A DNA stretch of 64,000 nucleotides from Clostridium sp. 1001275B_160808_H3 (lineage in GTDB: Bacteria > Bacillota > Clostridia > Clostridiales > Clostridiaceae), in NCBI RefSeq assembly GCF_015550425.1, contig NZ_JADNAT010000007.1, positions 110,130 to 174,129 on the forward strand. The letters are read 5' to 3'. Below are positions 1 through 9,290 of the stretch, one piece after another. A program made the position numbers and the translations under genes. How positions within the stretch are numbered: position 1 is the stretch's first letter; every line of letters starts with the position of its first letter. The notes below the pieces were generated by a model. That model had not been told where the DNA came from and did no database searches. It was given only the letters and a program-made list of their open reading frames with translations.

Positions 1-204
1 GAGGTTAGACCTGGTATAACTGATTTAGCATCTTTAAGATATAAAGATGAAAATGATATTTTAGGTAATGTAGATAATCCAGAAGAATATTATATAAATG
101 TAATTATGAAAGATAAGCTTAAGTTAAATTTAGAATATATTGAAAAAAGTAATTTGATTTTTGATATTTCTTTAATTTTTAAAACAATAATAAAATGTTT
201 ATAA
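1..204 (+). CDS. Sugar transferase, C-terminal fragment (partial at window start)
   Basis: An open frame runs from base 1 to a TAA at 202-204 and gives the last 67 residues of a protein whose start lies outside the window. The fragment opens with VRPGITDLASLRYKDE, the conserved C-terminal block of bacterial sugar transferases (WcaJ/WbaP-like phosphoglycosyl transferases), and continues with the PEEYY and KLKLNLEYIE segments common in clostridial members. This family attaches the first sugar phosphate to undecaprenyl phosphate at the membrane and starts surface polysaccharide synthesis. Its place immediately upstream of a WlbA-like dehydrogenase and a polymerase/ligase fits that role. The family call is from the C-terminal block only. 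Confidence 0.8.
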   Translation, partial: EVRPGITDLASLRYKDENDILGNVDNPEEYYINVIMKDKLKLNLEYIEKSNLIFDISLIFKTIIKCL

Positions 205-218
205 AGGTGGTTAAATAA

Positions 219-1301
219 ATGAAAAAGCTAAAGTTTGCAATTATAGGTTGTGGGAGAATTTCATACAAGCATGTAGAAGGCCTAGTTGAAAATAAAGATG
301 TTGCAGAATTAGTAGCAACATGTGATGTAAAACTTAATCTTGCAGAAGCTAAAAAAGAAGAATACTTAACTAAGATGAATGATTCAGCTTTAAAGGTTGG
401 AGCTTATGAAGACTATAAAGTAATGCTTGAAAATGAAGACATTGATGTTGTTACAATAGCAACAGAAAGTGGATATCATGCTGAAATTGCTATTTATTGT
501 ATGAATAAAGGAAAGCATGTAATAGTTGAAAAGCCAATGGCAATGTCAATAGATGATGCAAATGAAATGATTGAAGTAGCAAAGAAAAATAATGTTAAAC
601 TTTCAGTTGCTCATCAAAATAGATTTAATAAGCCAATACAAAAGCTTAGAGAAGCTGTAGAAGATAAAAAACTAGGAAGAATAATGAATGGTACAGCTAG
701 AGTCCTTTGGAGAAGAGATGACAATTATTATAAGCAAGCTCCATGGAGAGGTACTTGGGATTTAGATGGCGGTACTTTAATGAATCAATGTATACATAAT
801 ATAGACCTATTACAATGGATGATAGGATCAGAAGTTGAAAGAGTATATGCAGAATGTGATACTTTTAGAAATCCTATAGAAGGTGAAGACTTTGGAGCCA
901 TCGTTATTAGATTTAAAAATGGATCTATTGGAATTGTAGAAGGTAGTGCAGTTGTTTATCCAAAGAATTTAGAAGAAACGTTAAGTGTATTTGGTACAGA
1001 AGGAACAGTTGTAATAGGTGGCCTTGCTGTGAATGAACTTAAAACTTGGAGATTTGAAGGCGAAGATGAAGAAGCTGCTAAGAAGGATTTACAAGTTCAA
1101 ATAGATAGCGTATATGGAAAAGGACACACTCCATTATTTAGAGATGTTGTAGATGCTATAAATGAAGATAGAAAGCCTTATATAAGCGGTGAAGATGCTA
1201 TAGTTCCTTTATCAATTATTTTAGCGGCTTATAAATCAAGAAAAACAGGAATGCCTGTAAACTTCCCATTAAATAATTTTTCAAGTTCAGATATGAAATA
1301 A
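219..1301 (+). CDS. Gfo/Idh/MocA oxidoreductase, WlbA-like nucleotide-sugar dehydrogenase
   Basis: The 360-residue protein has a Rossmann GCGRIS motif at residues 10-15 and the EKP signature of the family near residue 104. The substrate half carries WRGTWDLDGGTLMNQ followed by IHNIDLLQW, a pattern I associate with WlbA/WbpB, which oxidise C3 of UDP-GlcNAc-type uronic acids on the way to diacetamido sugars. The product would feed an unusual amino sugar into surface polysaccharide. The gene starts 14 bases after the sugar transferase stop behind an AAAGGTGG ribosome binding site and is followed by a terminator. The family is certain; the exact substrate is inferred. Confidence 0.8.
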   Translation: MKKLKFAIIGCGRISYKHVEGLVENKDVAELVATCDVKLNLAEAKKEEYLTKMNDSALKVGAYEDYKVMLENEDIDVVTIATESGYHAEIAIYCMNKGKHVIVEKPMAMSIDDANEMIEVAKKNNVKLSVAHQNRFNKPIQKLREAVEDKKLGRIMNGTARVLWRRDDNYYKQAPWRGTWDLDGGTLMNQCIHNIDLLQWMIGSEVERVYAECDTFRNPIEGEDFGAIVIRFKNGSIGIVEGSAVVYPKNLEETLSVFGTEGTVVIGGLAVNELKTWRFEGEDEEAAKKDLQVQIDSVYGKGHTPLFRDVVDAINEDRKPYISGEDAIVPLSIILAAYKSRKTGMPVNFPLNNFSSSDMK

Positions 1302-1307
1302 TAATAA

Positions 1308-1335
1308 AGGCTCCGCATAAAAGCGGAGTTTTGTT
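1308..1335 (+). terminator. Intrinsic terminator after the WlbA-like gene
   Basis: GGCTCCGC (1309-1316) pairs with GCGGAGTT (1323-1330) around a short A-rich loop, with G-T pairs at the base, and is followed by TTTGTTT. It separates the sugar transferase/dehydrogenase pair from the solute-binding-like gene. Confidence 0.75.
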
Positions 1336-1382
1336 TAATTAAGAAATATTCTATAGTTTAAGGTATATGTAAAGGTGAAATA

Positions 1383-2723
1383 ATGAAAAATTTTATAGGA
1401 AAAAATAAAAAGTTTTCAATTTTATTATTAATATTAGCTTTAACCTCTATATTGTATAAGGGATATAAAATTATAGATGCTAGAGCAAATTATACAAATA
1501 AAGAGGTAGTTACATTATTACTAAAAAATAATGAAATAAATACAGGAATAGCTGAAGTTGTTAAAAAGTATAACAAAAATAATGATGAAATCTATATTAA
1601 TTTAATATTAACTAATGATGATTATACAAATTTATTATATACTAAGTTAGCTAATAATGATCAAATTGATATATTTGAGTACTCTGGGAAGACATTGTTA
1701 GAAAAGAATTTTATACAACCATTAAAGAATCTAGATATAGATTTATCAAGTGTAAAGGATAATGCTACTTTTCTATATAATGATGAAATAATCGGGGTGA
1801 AATATGGTTCAGCTATGCCGAAAATCATGTATAATAATGAGTTATTAGTTAAGGCTGGAATAGATCCGGAATTTAATCCTAAGACATTAGATGAGTTTAT
1901 ACGTATGTTAGAAACGATAAAGAGCACTTGTCCTGACATAGTACCATTAGATTTATCTTTAAATTACATTCATGATATATTTAGTATACTAGGTACAGCA
2001 TCAACATCCGAAAATTCTACTTATCCGACATTTTGGAATTATAAAACGGGTGAATATGATTATAGTGGCTTAGCTTTAGTTATTGAAAAATTTCAAGAAA
2101 TGTATGATAAAAATCTTATAACTTTAAATTTTGATACTAGAACAACAGAAGATATGTTTAATGATTTTAAAAATGAAAAATCAGCAATGATGATAACTAA
2201 CTATTATCAAAAGTATAGTGTTACAGATAGATTAGAAGGAATGGATGTTAGATTTAGTAACATACCTTTTGCTAGTGAAAATAATGGAAGGTTATATTAT
2301 TATACTTATCCAAGAACATTGGTAATTGCTAATAATCAAAAAGAGGATATGTTTGATATAGATACTGAAGGACAAGAAAAGCATAATGCTGCTGTAAAAG
2401 AAGTTTATGAATGGCTATTAAGTGAAGATGTAACAAATTACTTAGTAGAGAATGATAATAATTTTGCAAGCTTTGGTAATAATTATTTTCATAATGACAT
2501 GTATGATGGATTGAATGATAATAAAGGTTATGAGCATTCTTTAAAAGATCCAACAGAAGTTTTAGTAGGAAACTCTGATATAGTAAAGAAAAATATCTTT
2601 GCTATGATAAAAGGTGAAGTTGATATTAAAAATGGAATAGTGAATCTTAAAACTGAAATGAATAATTTTATTAATAATAATGAAAGAAATAAAGATGTTG
2701 AATTAGATAAGTATAAGGAGTAG
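1383..2723 (+). CDS. Membrane-anchored extracellular solute-binding-like protein (family 1)
   Basis: The 446-residue protein has one hydrophobic N-terminal segment (about residues 12-28) and no lipobox cysteine, so it is probably an uncleaved, membrane-tethered protein facing outward. The remainder resembles family 1 ABC sugar-binding proteins: an early TNDDYTNLLYTKLANNDQIDIF block, a KYGSAMPKIMYNNELLVKAGID block and a late AMMITNYYQKYS block. No permease or ATPase lies next to it. It sits between a nucleotide-sugar enzyme and an O-antigen ligase/polymerase, and the downstream gene begins four bases after its stop, so it belongs to the glycan operon. It may bind a glycan rather than serve transport. 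The fold is fairly sure, the role unknown. Confidence 0.65.
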   Translation: MKNFIGKNKKFSILLLILALTSILYKGYKIIDARANYTNKEVVTLLLKNNEINTGIAEVVKKYNKNNDEIYINLILTNDDYTNLLYTKLANNDQIDIFEYSGKTLLEKNFIQPLKNLDIDLSSVKDNATFLYNDEIIGVKYGSAMPKIMYNNELLVKAGIDPEFNPKTLDEFIRMLETIKSTCPDIVPLDLSLNYIHDIFSILGTASTSENSTYPTFWNYKTGEYDYSGLALVIEKFQEMYDKNLITLNFDTRTTEDMFNDFKNEKSAMMITNYYQKYSVTDRLEGMDVRFSNIPFASENNGRLYYYTYPRTLVIANNQKEDMFDIDTEGQEKHNAAVKEVYEWLLSEDVTNYLVENDNNFASFGNNYFHNDMYDGLNDNKGYEHSLKDPTEVLVGNSDIVKKNIFAMIKGEVDIKNGIVNLKTEMNNFINNNERNKDVELDKYKE

Positions 2724-2727
2724 CATT

Positions 2728-4134
2728 ATGAATGATAAGAAACAATATTTTAAATGGTTATTAATAAGTATATTTGTTGCAGTTTGTGCCTTAGCATCAG
2801 TAAAGGCAGTTGGAATTAAAGATGGGTTTACTTTCACATTATCATTAATTATAACATTATATATTCTTTTTAATGCAAAGAAGAATATTAAAAGGTGTAT
2901 GTATTTATTTATTATGTCTATGCCAATCTTAGTAACCGCTAGAAAACTTTTATATTTAGATTTATTTATAATAAAGCTAAATTTTGAAAGTATTATAATT
3001 CTATATTTGTTTATATGCAATTACAAACAAATAAAATTAAAAATAGTAGAATTATTTGAAAGAAATAAAAAATTATTTTACTTTATAATATTATTATGTT
3101 TTTCAAGTTATATAAGCTGTATGTTTTCAACTAATTTTATATTATCTTTAGAGTTGACAACTACATCAATATTAGTACCTGTATTGTTAGCAGTATTAGC
3201 TTTATCAGTTTTTAATAAGGAAGATATTAAAAGAATAGTTTATTCTTTAATTATTTCAGTGAACTTTAGTTGCTTATATGGTATAGTGCAACTTTTAGGT
3301 ATCGGACTTAGCATTGATGCTATAAAATCTTCTAGAGAAATGATAACTTTTGGATATCATAATGTTAATATATTTGTTAATGTAGTTTTAATGGTATTTC
3401 CTTTACTTTTAAATGAAATTTTATATAAGAAAAACACTATTAAAGAAAATGTTTTTCTTATATTATCTGCGATATTACAGATGGGAAGTACTTTTATAAC
3501 ATTTTCTAGAGGTGCATGGTTATCTTTAGGCTTAGTAGTTGTTTTAATCTTATTTAGTAAAAAATATAGATATGTATTTATGGCAATTGTTATAGCTGGT
3601 GGATTGATGTCTCCTTTTGTATTACCTAAGATAATGGGTAGAGGAGATAGTTCAAGCCATTTCTTACAAAATACATCTAATACAGCTAGAGTTTTATCAA
3701 TAATAGCAAGTAAAGATATAATGCTAGATAATATTTTTGGTGTTGGATACGGTAATTTTAATGAGAACTATAGATTAAATGCAGATGATGCATATATGAG
3801 TATAGATTACGAGGTTAGAAAGAATATGGTTACTCCATTGTATACAATGGAGCATGCACATAATTTATTCTTAAATGTTGGAGTTGAACTTGGAATATTT
3901 GCATTGATTGCTATATTAGGAATCTTTATAATTCAGATAAGAAAATCTATTAGTAACTATGGTGAAAGTAGAGGAATCTTTGTTTCCTTGATTTTATTCA
4001 TATTTATAGGTGTGACTACAGGAATACAACTTAACCATAAAGGAGTAGTTACAAATACCTATATATTATGGTTACTATTTGCAATGATTTTATTAATAGA
4101 TAAAAATGATGATAAATTACCTAGTACTAAATAA
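2728..4134 (+). CDS. O-antigen ligase/polymerase family membrane protein (Wzy_C)
   Basis: This 468-residue polytopic protein has roughly ten to twelve hydrophobic helices. It carries the family's large extracellular loop with the TFSRGAWLSLG segment and the later EHAHNLFLNVGVELGIFAL segment, which is the Wzy_C/O-antigen ligase hallmark (H-N-x-F-L-x-x-x-x-E-x-G). Proteins of this family polymerise or ligate lipid-linked oligosaccharides on the outer face of the membrane. It starts behind an AAGGAG site that overlaps the end of the preceding gene, and is followed by a strong terminator. Polymerase is more likely than ligase in a Gram-positive. Confidence 0.8.
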   Translation: MNDKKQYFKWLLISIFVAVCALASVKAVGIKDGFTFTLSLIITLYILFNAKKNIKRCMYLFIMSMPILVTARKLLYLDLFIIKLNFESIIILYLFICNYKQIKLKIVELFERNKKLFYFIILLCFSSYISCMFSTNFILSLELTTTSILVPVLLAVLALSVFNKEDIKRIVYSLIISVNFSCLYGIVQLLGIGLSIDAIKSSREMITFGYHNVNIFVNVVLMVFPLLLNEILYKKNTIKENVFLILSAILQMGSTFITFSRGAWLSLGLVVVLILFSKKYRYVFMAIVIAGGLMSPFVLPKIMGRGDSSSHFLQNTSNTARVLSIIASKDIMLDNIFGVGYGNFNENYRLNADDAYMSIDYEVRKNMVTPLYTMEHAHNLFLNVGVELGIFALIAILGIFIIQIRKSISNYGESRGIFVSLILFIFIGVTTGIQLNHKGVVTNTYILWLLFAMILLIDKNDDKLPSTK

Positions 4135-4288
4135 GTTGGTAAGTACTAAATAATTTGTAAAAAATTGGTGATTAACTAAATGCAAAATAATTTAATTAAT
4201 ATTTAATAAATGGACTTTAAGGAAACTTTAAGATTATTAGTCACATATTAAGAAAATATTAATTGTTAAAATAAAGTATATTCCATAT

Positions 4289-4332
4289 AATACTAAGTGT
4301 ACTATGTTAAGTAATACACTTAGTATTTTTTA
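4289..4332 (+). terminator. Intrinsic terminator closing the first glycan operon
   Basis: AATACTAAGTGTA (4289-4301) and TACACTTAGTATT (4315-4327) form a perfect 13-bp stem with a 13-base loop, followed by TTTTTATTTT. The rest of the 4135-4550 gap is AT-rich and holds no gene that I can see apart from the palindromic unit listed next. Confidence 0.8.
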
Positions 4333-4346
4333 TTTTAGAGAATTTA

Positions 4347-4378
4347 GTAGTTACTTTATATATAGATAAAGTAACTAC
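4347..4378. repeat. Solitary dyad-symmetric repeat unit (GTAGTTAC...GTAACTAC)
   Basis: GTAGTTACTTTA (4347-4358) is mirrored by TAAAGTAACTAC (4367-4378) around eight central bases. Apart from the centre it is nearly the same sequence as the units of the array at 21332-21637, especially the third unit there. It sits shortly after a terminator, in a gene-free stretch. Confidence 0.75.
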
Positions 4379-4550
4379 AATAAGATTTATTTATAAAAAG
4401 ATAATGTAAGGTTTTGTACTAAAAATAAACTATAGTCAATTTTAAATAATAATTGAAAAATAGCTTTACAATAAAGGATGAAGTTTGAAAAAAGATAGTG
4501 TAAAGTTTCGTATGAAAAAATAGAGTTAATTAGAATGGGGGGGATTTTAT

Positions 4551-5159
4551 ATGAAGAAATCTACACTTTTGGCCTTTAGTGGTATTATAATTATTTTCCT
4601 TATAGTTACATCATTAGGTAACAGAACAAAGGTATATGAAAAGCAAGAAAGATATACTACTCCAGAGGAAGCAATAGTAAATTTTATTGGTTATATTAAT
4701 AGTTATGAAGAAGTAAAATCAAAAAGTGGTTATTATTATCATGTAACTCCAAATGAATTCTTAGAAAGTTTATCTAAGAGATATAGATTATATTTAGGAG
4801 AAGGTAATGGAAACAGATATATAAATGAGCAAGTACCTGTAGTTTATAGCTATGAATTAGAAGAAGTAAGCTTAAATGATTTGAGAAATTTACAAATGAA
4901 CTATGAAGACTCCTTTAAAGGAATATCGAACTATAAAAGACCAAGTGAAGTTAGAGTATATAAGTTAGATGCATTAGCTTTATACAATTTTGAGGTGGAT
5001 AAAAATTCTGTAAAAAAAGATGGAACTGTAGATAAAGTTAATTACATAGAAGAAAGTAAAGTTAATGATATTGAAGAAACTCCAATGGAAATATATTTAG
5101 TAGTAGTTGATGAAGGGGAAGGATATGTTGTTGATTACTACAACACAATATATAAATAA
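4551..5159 (+). CDS. Hypothetical membrane-anchored protein
   Basis: I do not recognise this 202-residue protein. It has an N-terminal hydrophobic segment (about residues 5-23) without a lipobox, then a soluble, Tyr- and Glu-rich domain beginning with TTPEEAIVNFIGYINSYEE. This opening resembles small extracytoplasmic domains that follow a signal anchor. A very strong GGGGGGA ribosome binding site precedes the ATG. The gene is 21 bases upstream of a GntR regulator and two ABC transporter genes in the same direction, so it may be the first gene of that operon, although no promoter or terminator between them settles this. Confidence 0.6.
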   Translation: MKKSTLLAFSGIIIIFLIVTSLGNRTKVYEKQERYTTPEEAIVNFIGYINSYEEVKSKSGYYYHVTPNEFLESLSKRYRLYLGEGNGNRYINEQVPVVYSYELEEVSLNDLRNLQMNYEDSFKGISNYKRPSEVRVYKLDALALYNFEVDKNSVKKDGTVDKVNYIEESKVNDIEETPMEIYLVVVDEGEGYVVDYYNTIYK

Positions 5160-5180
5160 TCTTTTAGAAGAGGTGAGCTT

Positions 5181-5564
5181 ATGATAATAATTGACTCAAG
5201 AAGTAGTACACCTATTTATGAACAAATTATAATTGGAATTAAGGAGCTTATATTAAAAAATGTAATAAAAGTTGGTGATAAATTACCTTCTGTAAGGGAG
5301 TTATCTACTATTTTAACTATAAATCCTAATACAGTAAGTAAGGCTTATATGGAGCTTGAAAAACAAAATATTGTAGAAACCATAAAAGGGAAGGGAACTT
5401 TTATATCTAGCAATTACACAAAAGTGGTATCAGAAGAAAAAGTAGGTAAATTAATTTTAGATTTTAAAAGATTAATATTAGAAGCAAATTATTTAGGCCT
5501 TGAGGAAAATGACTTAATTTTATTATTAGATGAAGGTTTTAAGGAAATAAGAGGAGGAATATAG
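5181..5564 (+). CDS. GntR-family regulator, YtrA type
   Basis: At 127 residues this matches the short YtrA subfamily: an N-terminal winged helix-turn-helix (SSTPIYEQIIIGIKELI, then LPSVRELSTILTINPNTVSKAYMELEK) and a short C-terminal dimerisation tail without a ligand domain. YtrA-type regulators usually repress the ABC transporter operon they belong to. Here the ATPase gene starts two bases after the stop, which supports local autoregulation. The effector is unknown; homologues respond to cell-envelope stress. Confidence 0.88.
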   Translation: MIIIDSRSSTPIYEQIIIGIKELILKNVIKVGDKLPSVRELSTILTINPNTVSKAYMELEKQNIVETIKGKGTFISSNYTKVVSEEKVGKLILDFKRLILEANYLGLEENDLILLLDEGFKEIRGGI

Positions 5565-5565
5565 A

Positions 5566-6462
5566 ATGATAGAATTAAAGAACTATTCCTTAAACTATGG
5601 AGAGAGTAAGGTATTAGATAATATAAATTTTTCTTTAGGGAGAGGAAAGATATTAGGTATTATTGGGCCAAGTGGAGTAGGAAAAACTTCTCTAATTAGA
5701 GGAATGGTTGGTATTTATAAAGGTACATCTGGTAATGTCCTTTTTGATGGAGAAGAAATCTATGACAATCCAGAAGTAAAGAGAAAAATAGCATTTGTTC
5801 CTGATGAGCATAGTAGTTTTTATTTAATAACATTAAAAGAAATATTGAATTACTACAAAAGTATATATCCTAATTTTAATGAAGATAAGTTTTATAAGAT
5901 CAATAAAATCTTTAAAATTCCTCTAAATAAAAGGTTTTTACAATTATCTAAAGGAATGAAAATGAGGGTGAATTTAATGATTGCCTTTTCATTAAATTGT
6001 GAATTGTTAGTATTAGATGAACCAACGTCTGGATTGGATCCAATATTAAAGGAAAAAGTTCTGAAAATAATAATGAATGAAGTATATAGTAAGGAAAAGT
6101 CAGTTATAATAAGTTCACATAATTTAGGAGAGCTTGAGAGAATATGTGATGAAATACTTATACTTAATGATGGGAAAATAGAATACCATAATTCTTTAGA
6201 AAATATAAAACGCAATATTAAAAAGATACAAGTTGCATTTGATATGCCAGTATATGAAGAGGATTTAAATATAGATGGTATATTTAGCATTTCTCAAGTT
6301 GGAAGAGTATTTACTATTATAACAGAAAGATATGATGATTGCTTTAAAGAAAATTTAAATACGTTTAAACCATTGTTTATGGAGGAAATAGATTTAAGCC
6401 TTGAAGAAGTATTTATACATAGGCTAGAAGGGAAGTATGATTATGAAGAAATATTTGAATAA
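5566..6462 (+). CDS. ABC transporter ATP-binding protein (efflux type)
   Basis: The 298-residue ATPase has Walker A GPSGVGKTS (about residues 34-42), a slightly degenerate signature LSKGMKMR (usually LSGG), Walker B LLVLDEPTSG and the H-loop SSH. The domain order and C-terminal extension fit the ABC-2/BcrA-like group that pairs with a GntR repressor. The next gene overlaps its 3' end and encodes the membrane partner. The substrate is unknown; a lipid, peptide antibiotic or envelope component is typical of this group. Confidence 0.85.
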   Translation: MIELKNYSLNYGESKVLDNINFSLGRGKILGIIGPSGVGKTSLIRGMVGIYKGTSGNVLFDGEEIYDNPEVKRKIAFVPDEHSSFYLITLKEILNYYKSIYPNFNEDKFYKINKIFKIPLNKRFLQLSKGMKMRVNLMIAFSLNCELLVLDEPTSGLDPILKEKVLKIIMNEVYSKEKSVIISSHNLGELERICDEILILNDGKIEYHNSLENIKRNIKKIQVAFDMPVYEEDLNIDGIFSISQVGRVFTIITERYDDCFKENLNTFKPLFMEEIDLSLEEVFIHRLEGKYDYEEIFE

Positions 6463-7468
6463 AAGTTTATTTTATCAAGGAGATAACAAAATAATACTTC
6501 CATTAATAATAGCTTATATAGGAGTAACTTTATTGAATAAAATTAGTCTAAGTCAATATTTTGATTGGACAATAAAAGGTATGCTATATAGCAAGTATCA
6601 TGAGTCATTTATTTTGTCTTTTAATGGTGCTGTGATATTAATAATATATTTAATAATAGTATATGTAATATCAGTAGGTATTTTTAAACGAAAAAAGTGG
6701 TCAACTTTATTATCTGGTCCTTTTTCAAGGATTGATATAAGAAGTAGAGAATTTATAATAGTAGTTATGTCGGCTATTTTTTATTTATTAAGTTATTCAA
6801 TTATAGTTGGACAAGAAGCTTTTCAAAATATTGAAATAATAAATTATATAGGAAACTTTAAAGAAGTTATAATAATTGATTTAATTAGAATAGTTAGTAT
6901 ATCTACAATTACCATAGGTGGATTAGCTTTGTTAGACTCTATTTTTTCTAATATGTATTATTTATTTGGATCGTTAATATTTATTATCATATATATGTTT
7001 TCTGTATTAGTTAACTTCGAAGTAAGTAGCTATATTTATTTATACGATGGTGATAGGGGACTTAGATACATATATAATAGGATAATGGAATATTTAGGTG
7101 TATATTCTACTATAAATGAAATAAGTAAGTTACAAATTGCATGCATATCAATATTTTTTATAATAACAGGAATAATGTTAATAATTATAGCTAAAAGACT
7201 AACTAATAAAATGTTAGTAGAAAATATGAATGAAGGTATAATTTTTGAGTTTCCTAGAAAAATTGCTAAGTTTATGTTAATAACTTTTCCTGGGATTATA
7301 TTAGCTCCTATATTGAGTAATTTAATTAATAAATTTTATTTTAATTATACAATGAGTGAGTCACATTTGTTCTTTATTATATTAGTAATAACAATAATGA
7401 TATCATTTTTTGTTAATTTGTCATTAAAGAAATTTCAAAAGATAAAAAAAGACAAGTATTATTTTTAA
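6443..7468 (+). CDS. ABC transporter permease of the GntR-linked operon
   Basis: A polytopic protein of about 341 residues with eight or so hydrophobic segments and no recognisable enzymatic motif. It overlaps the ATPase gene by 20 bases, indicating translational coupling. Two starts are possible, ATG 6437 and ATG 6443; I choose 6443 because the GAAGGGAAG site upstream is better spaced for it. Membrane topology and position identify it as the transmembrane half of the transporter whose ATPase precedes it. Confidence 0.78.
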   Translation: MKKYLNKSLFYQGDNKIILPLIIAYIGVTLLNKISLSQYFDWTIKGMLYSKYHESFILSFNGAVILIIYLIIVYVISVGIFKRKKWSTLLSGPFSRIDIRSREFIIVVMSAIFYLLSYSIIVGQEAFQNIEIINYIGNFKEVIIIDLIRIVSISTITIGGLALLDSIFSNMYYLFGSLIFIIIYMFSVLVNFEVSSYIYLYDGDRGLRYIYNRIMEYLGVYSTINEISKLQIACISIFFIITGIMLIIIAKRLTNKMLVENMNEGIIFEFPRKIAKFMLITFPGIILAPILSNLINKFYFNYTMSESHLFFIILVITIMISFFVNLSLKKFQKIKKDKYYF

Positions 7469-7606
7469 AGTAATAAAAGAGCAAATTTATGAAAATTTTA
7501 TTATAAAAAAAATATAAGGTTCATATTAAGAATGTAGTATAGGTTAGTTTAATAGAAGAAAAATTAGTTTAATAAAAGAAAAATAAACACACGGTAGATT
7601 AAATAT

Positions 7607-7650
7607 AAAAAATAGCTGTATTAATATTAATAATACAGCTATTTTTTATA
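7607..7650. terminator. Bidirectional terminator between the ABC operon and brnQ
   Basis: AAAAAATAGCTGTATT (7607-7622) pairs with AATACAGCTATTTTTT (7632-7647), giving A- and T-tracts on both sides, so it can serve both convergent units. Just upstream a ~20-bp segment (TTAGTTTAATA-A/G-AAGAAAAA) is directly duplicated at 7544-7563 and 7564-7583. Confidence 0.8.
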
Positions 7651-7721
7651 TTTTAATTATTATTTAGAAATGTTTTAAATTATATAATATAATCTTTAGT
7701 TACATAGTTTACTTTAACTTA

Positions 7722-8993
7722 CTAATCAAGTTGAGGAACTTCACTTTCCTTAGGATTAAATATAATATATCCTATTATAATTGAAATTACTGTTGGGATA
7801 ACCCAACCAAATCCTACACTTGCTAGAGGAATAAAATTTAAGTTTATTCCTGGTATTGCAAATAAAATTCCAAATACTAATGAAGTATAAACTCCAACTC
7901 TTATAGCATTTAGATTTGTTAATACCTTAGATAAAAGAGTAGTTGCAATTAATGTAATTGAAACTGGATATAAAATATTAAGAATTGGTACAGACAACAC
8001 TACTATATTATCAACACCTAAAGTAGCAAGGCCTAAACTAACAATAGATAAAACTACTGCATTAACTTTAAATGGTAATTTCCCGTTTGATATTTTTTCG
8101 AAGAAATTAGCTCCTGCAGTTAATAAACCTATAGAAGTTGTTAGGCAAGCAAGTCCCATAGCAAGTCCAATTATTACAGGACCAATATTACCTAAAATAC
8201 TTTTAGAAATTAATATTAAGAGACTTGTCTTTCCAATATCAGCTGGTGCTAAGTTAACTGTTTGTGCACCTATGTATGTTAAACCACCATATATAAAAGC
8301 AAGGCCCACAACAGCAACAGCGCTTGATTTTAAAATCATACTTGGCATTTCTTTTGAGTTATATCCCTTGTCTTTTAAAGAAGTAGTTATAATCCCAGCA
8401 AATAAAAGTGCTGCTATAGCATCCATAGTTTGATATCCTTCTAATAATGAGGATGAAAATACATTTATAGCATTAGTTTCTACCACAGAGCCTATAGGGT
8501 TTATAAATCCTTTTATAATAAGGAATACAAGAAGTATCAATAATGTTGGTGTTAAATATTTACCGATTGCATCTATTATTGATGTACTACTTAAAACAAA
8601 AAATAAATTAATAATAAAATATACTGCCATAGCTATAAATGGCGATATACTAGGGAAAAATGGGTTTATTGTAAGCTCAAATGTTGTAGCTGCTGTTCTA
8701 GGAATAGCAAGCATTGGACCAATTGCTATAAAAAGTATAGCTGTAAAAATCACTGAAAATTTAACTCCTATCCTACTTGAAAGAGTCTTAAATGTTCCAT
8801 CTCCTTTAGAACACGCTAATATTGCTAAAAGAGGTAAACCTACTCCTGTGAATATAAAACCAATAATTCCAAGAATGAACTCAGTTCCTATTTTATTTCC
8901 AAGGAAAGCAGGGAAAATTAAGTTACCTGCTCCGAAAAACATCGAGAATAGAGCAAAACCAACAACAATTGAATCTTTTGTACTTTTTTTCAT
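7722..8993 (-). CDS. brnQ: Branched-chain amino acid transporter (LIVCS family)
   Basis: The 423-residue protein has about twelve transmembrane helices and the family's N-terminal MFFGAGNLIFPAFLG block, which identifies BrnQ-type sodium- or proton-coupled carriers for leucine, isoleucine and valine. An AGGAAATTAAATA spacer with GGAGG precedes the ATG. It is a single gene with its own promoter and a shared terminator. It interrupts the glycan genes on the opposite strand and has no obvious functional link to them. Confidence 0.92.
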   Translation of the reverse strand: MKKSTKDSIVVGFALFSMFFGAGNLIFPAFLGNKIGTEFILGIIGFIFTGVGLPLLAILACSKGDGTFKTLSSRIGVKFSVIFTAILFIAIGPMLAIPRTAATTFELTINPFFPSISPFIAMAVYFIINLFFVLSSTSIIDAIGKYLTPTLLILLVFLIIKGFINPIGSVVETNAINVFSSSLLEGYQTMDAIAALLFAGIITTSLKDKGYNSKEMPSMILKSSAVAVVGLAFIYGGLTYIGAQTVNLAPADIGKTSLLILISKSILGNIGPVIIGLAMGLACLTTSIGLLTAGANFFEKISNGKLPFKVNAVVLSIVSLGLATLGVDNIVVLSVPILNILYPVSITLIATTLLSKVLTNLNAIRVGVYTSLVFGILFAIPGINLNFIPLASVGFGWVIPTVISIIIGYIIFNPKESEVPQLD

Positions 8994-9119
8994 TATTTAA
9001 TTTCCTCCGTTTAAATTTAATATATGCTTTAATTAATAATTTCATAAAATATAACAAAAGTTAATAAATTAATAAGTAAATAACGATTTTTTTGAATAAA
9101 CGTTAAATACTTATGCTCT

Positions 9120-9148
9120 ATATTATCATAATACGACAAAATATTCAA
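9120..9148 (-). promoter_or_regulatory. Probable brnQ promoter
   Basis: Read on the minus strand, TTGAAT (9148-9143) and TAATAT (9125-9120) are separated by 17 bases. They lie about 125 bases upstream of the brnQ ATG. Confidence 0.5.
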
Positions 9149-9290
9149 TTAAAAGTGCATGGTATTTTATAGATATCTATTTATAAGAGAACTATTTATT
9201 AAGAAATTTGTAGATTTCCTTTATTGTTTTAGCTTATCTATATGTTATAATTATTAATAAATTATATTTATTAATTTTAAGGAGATTTTT

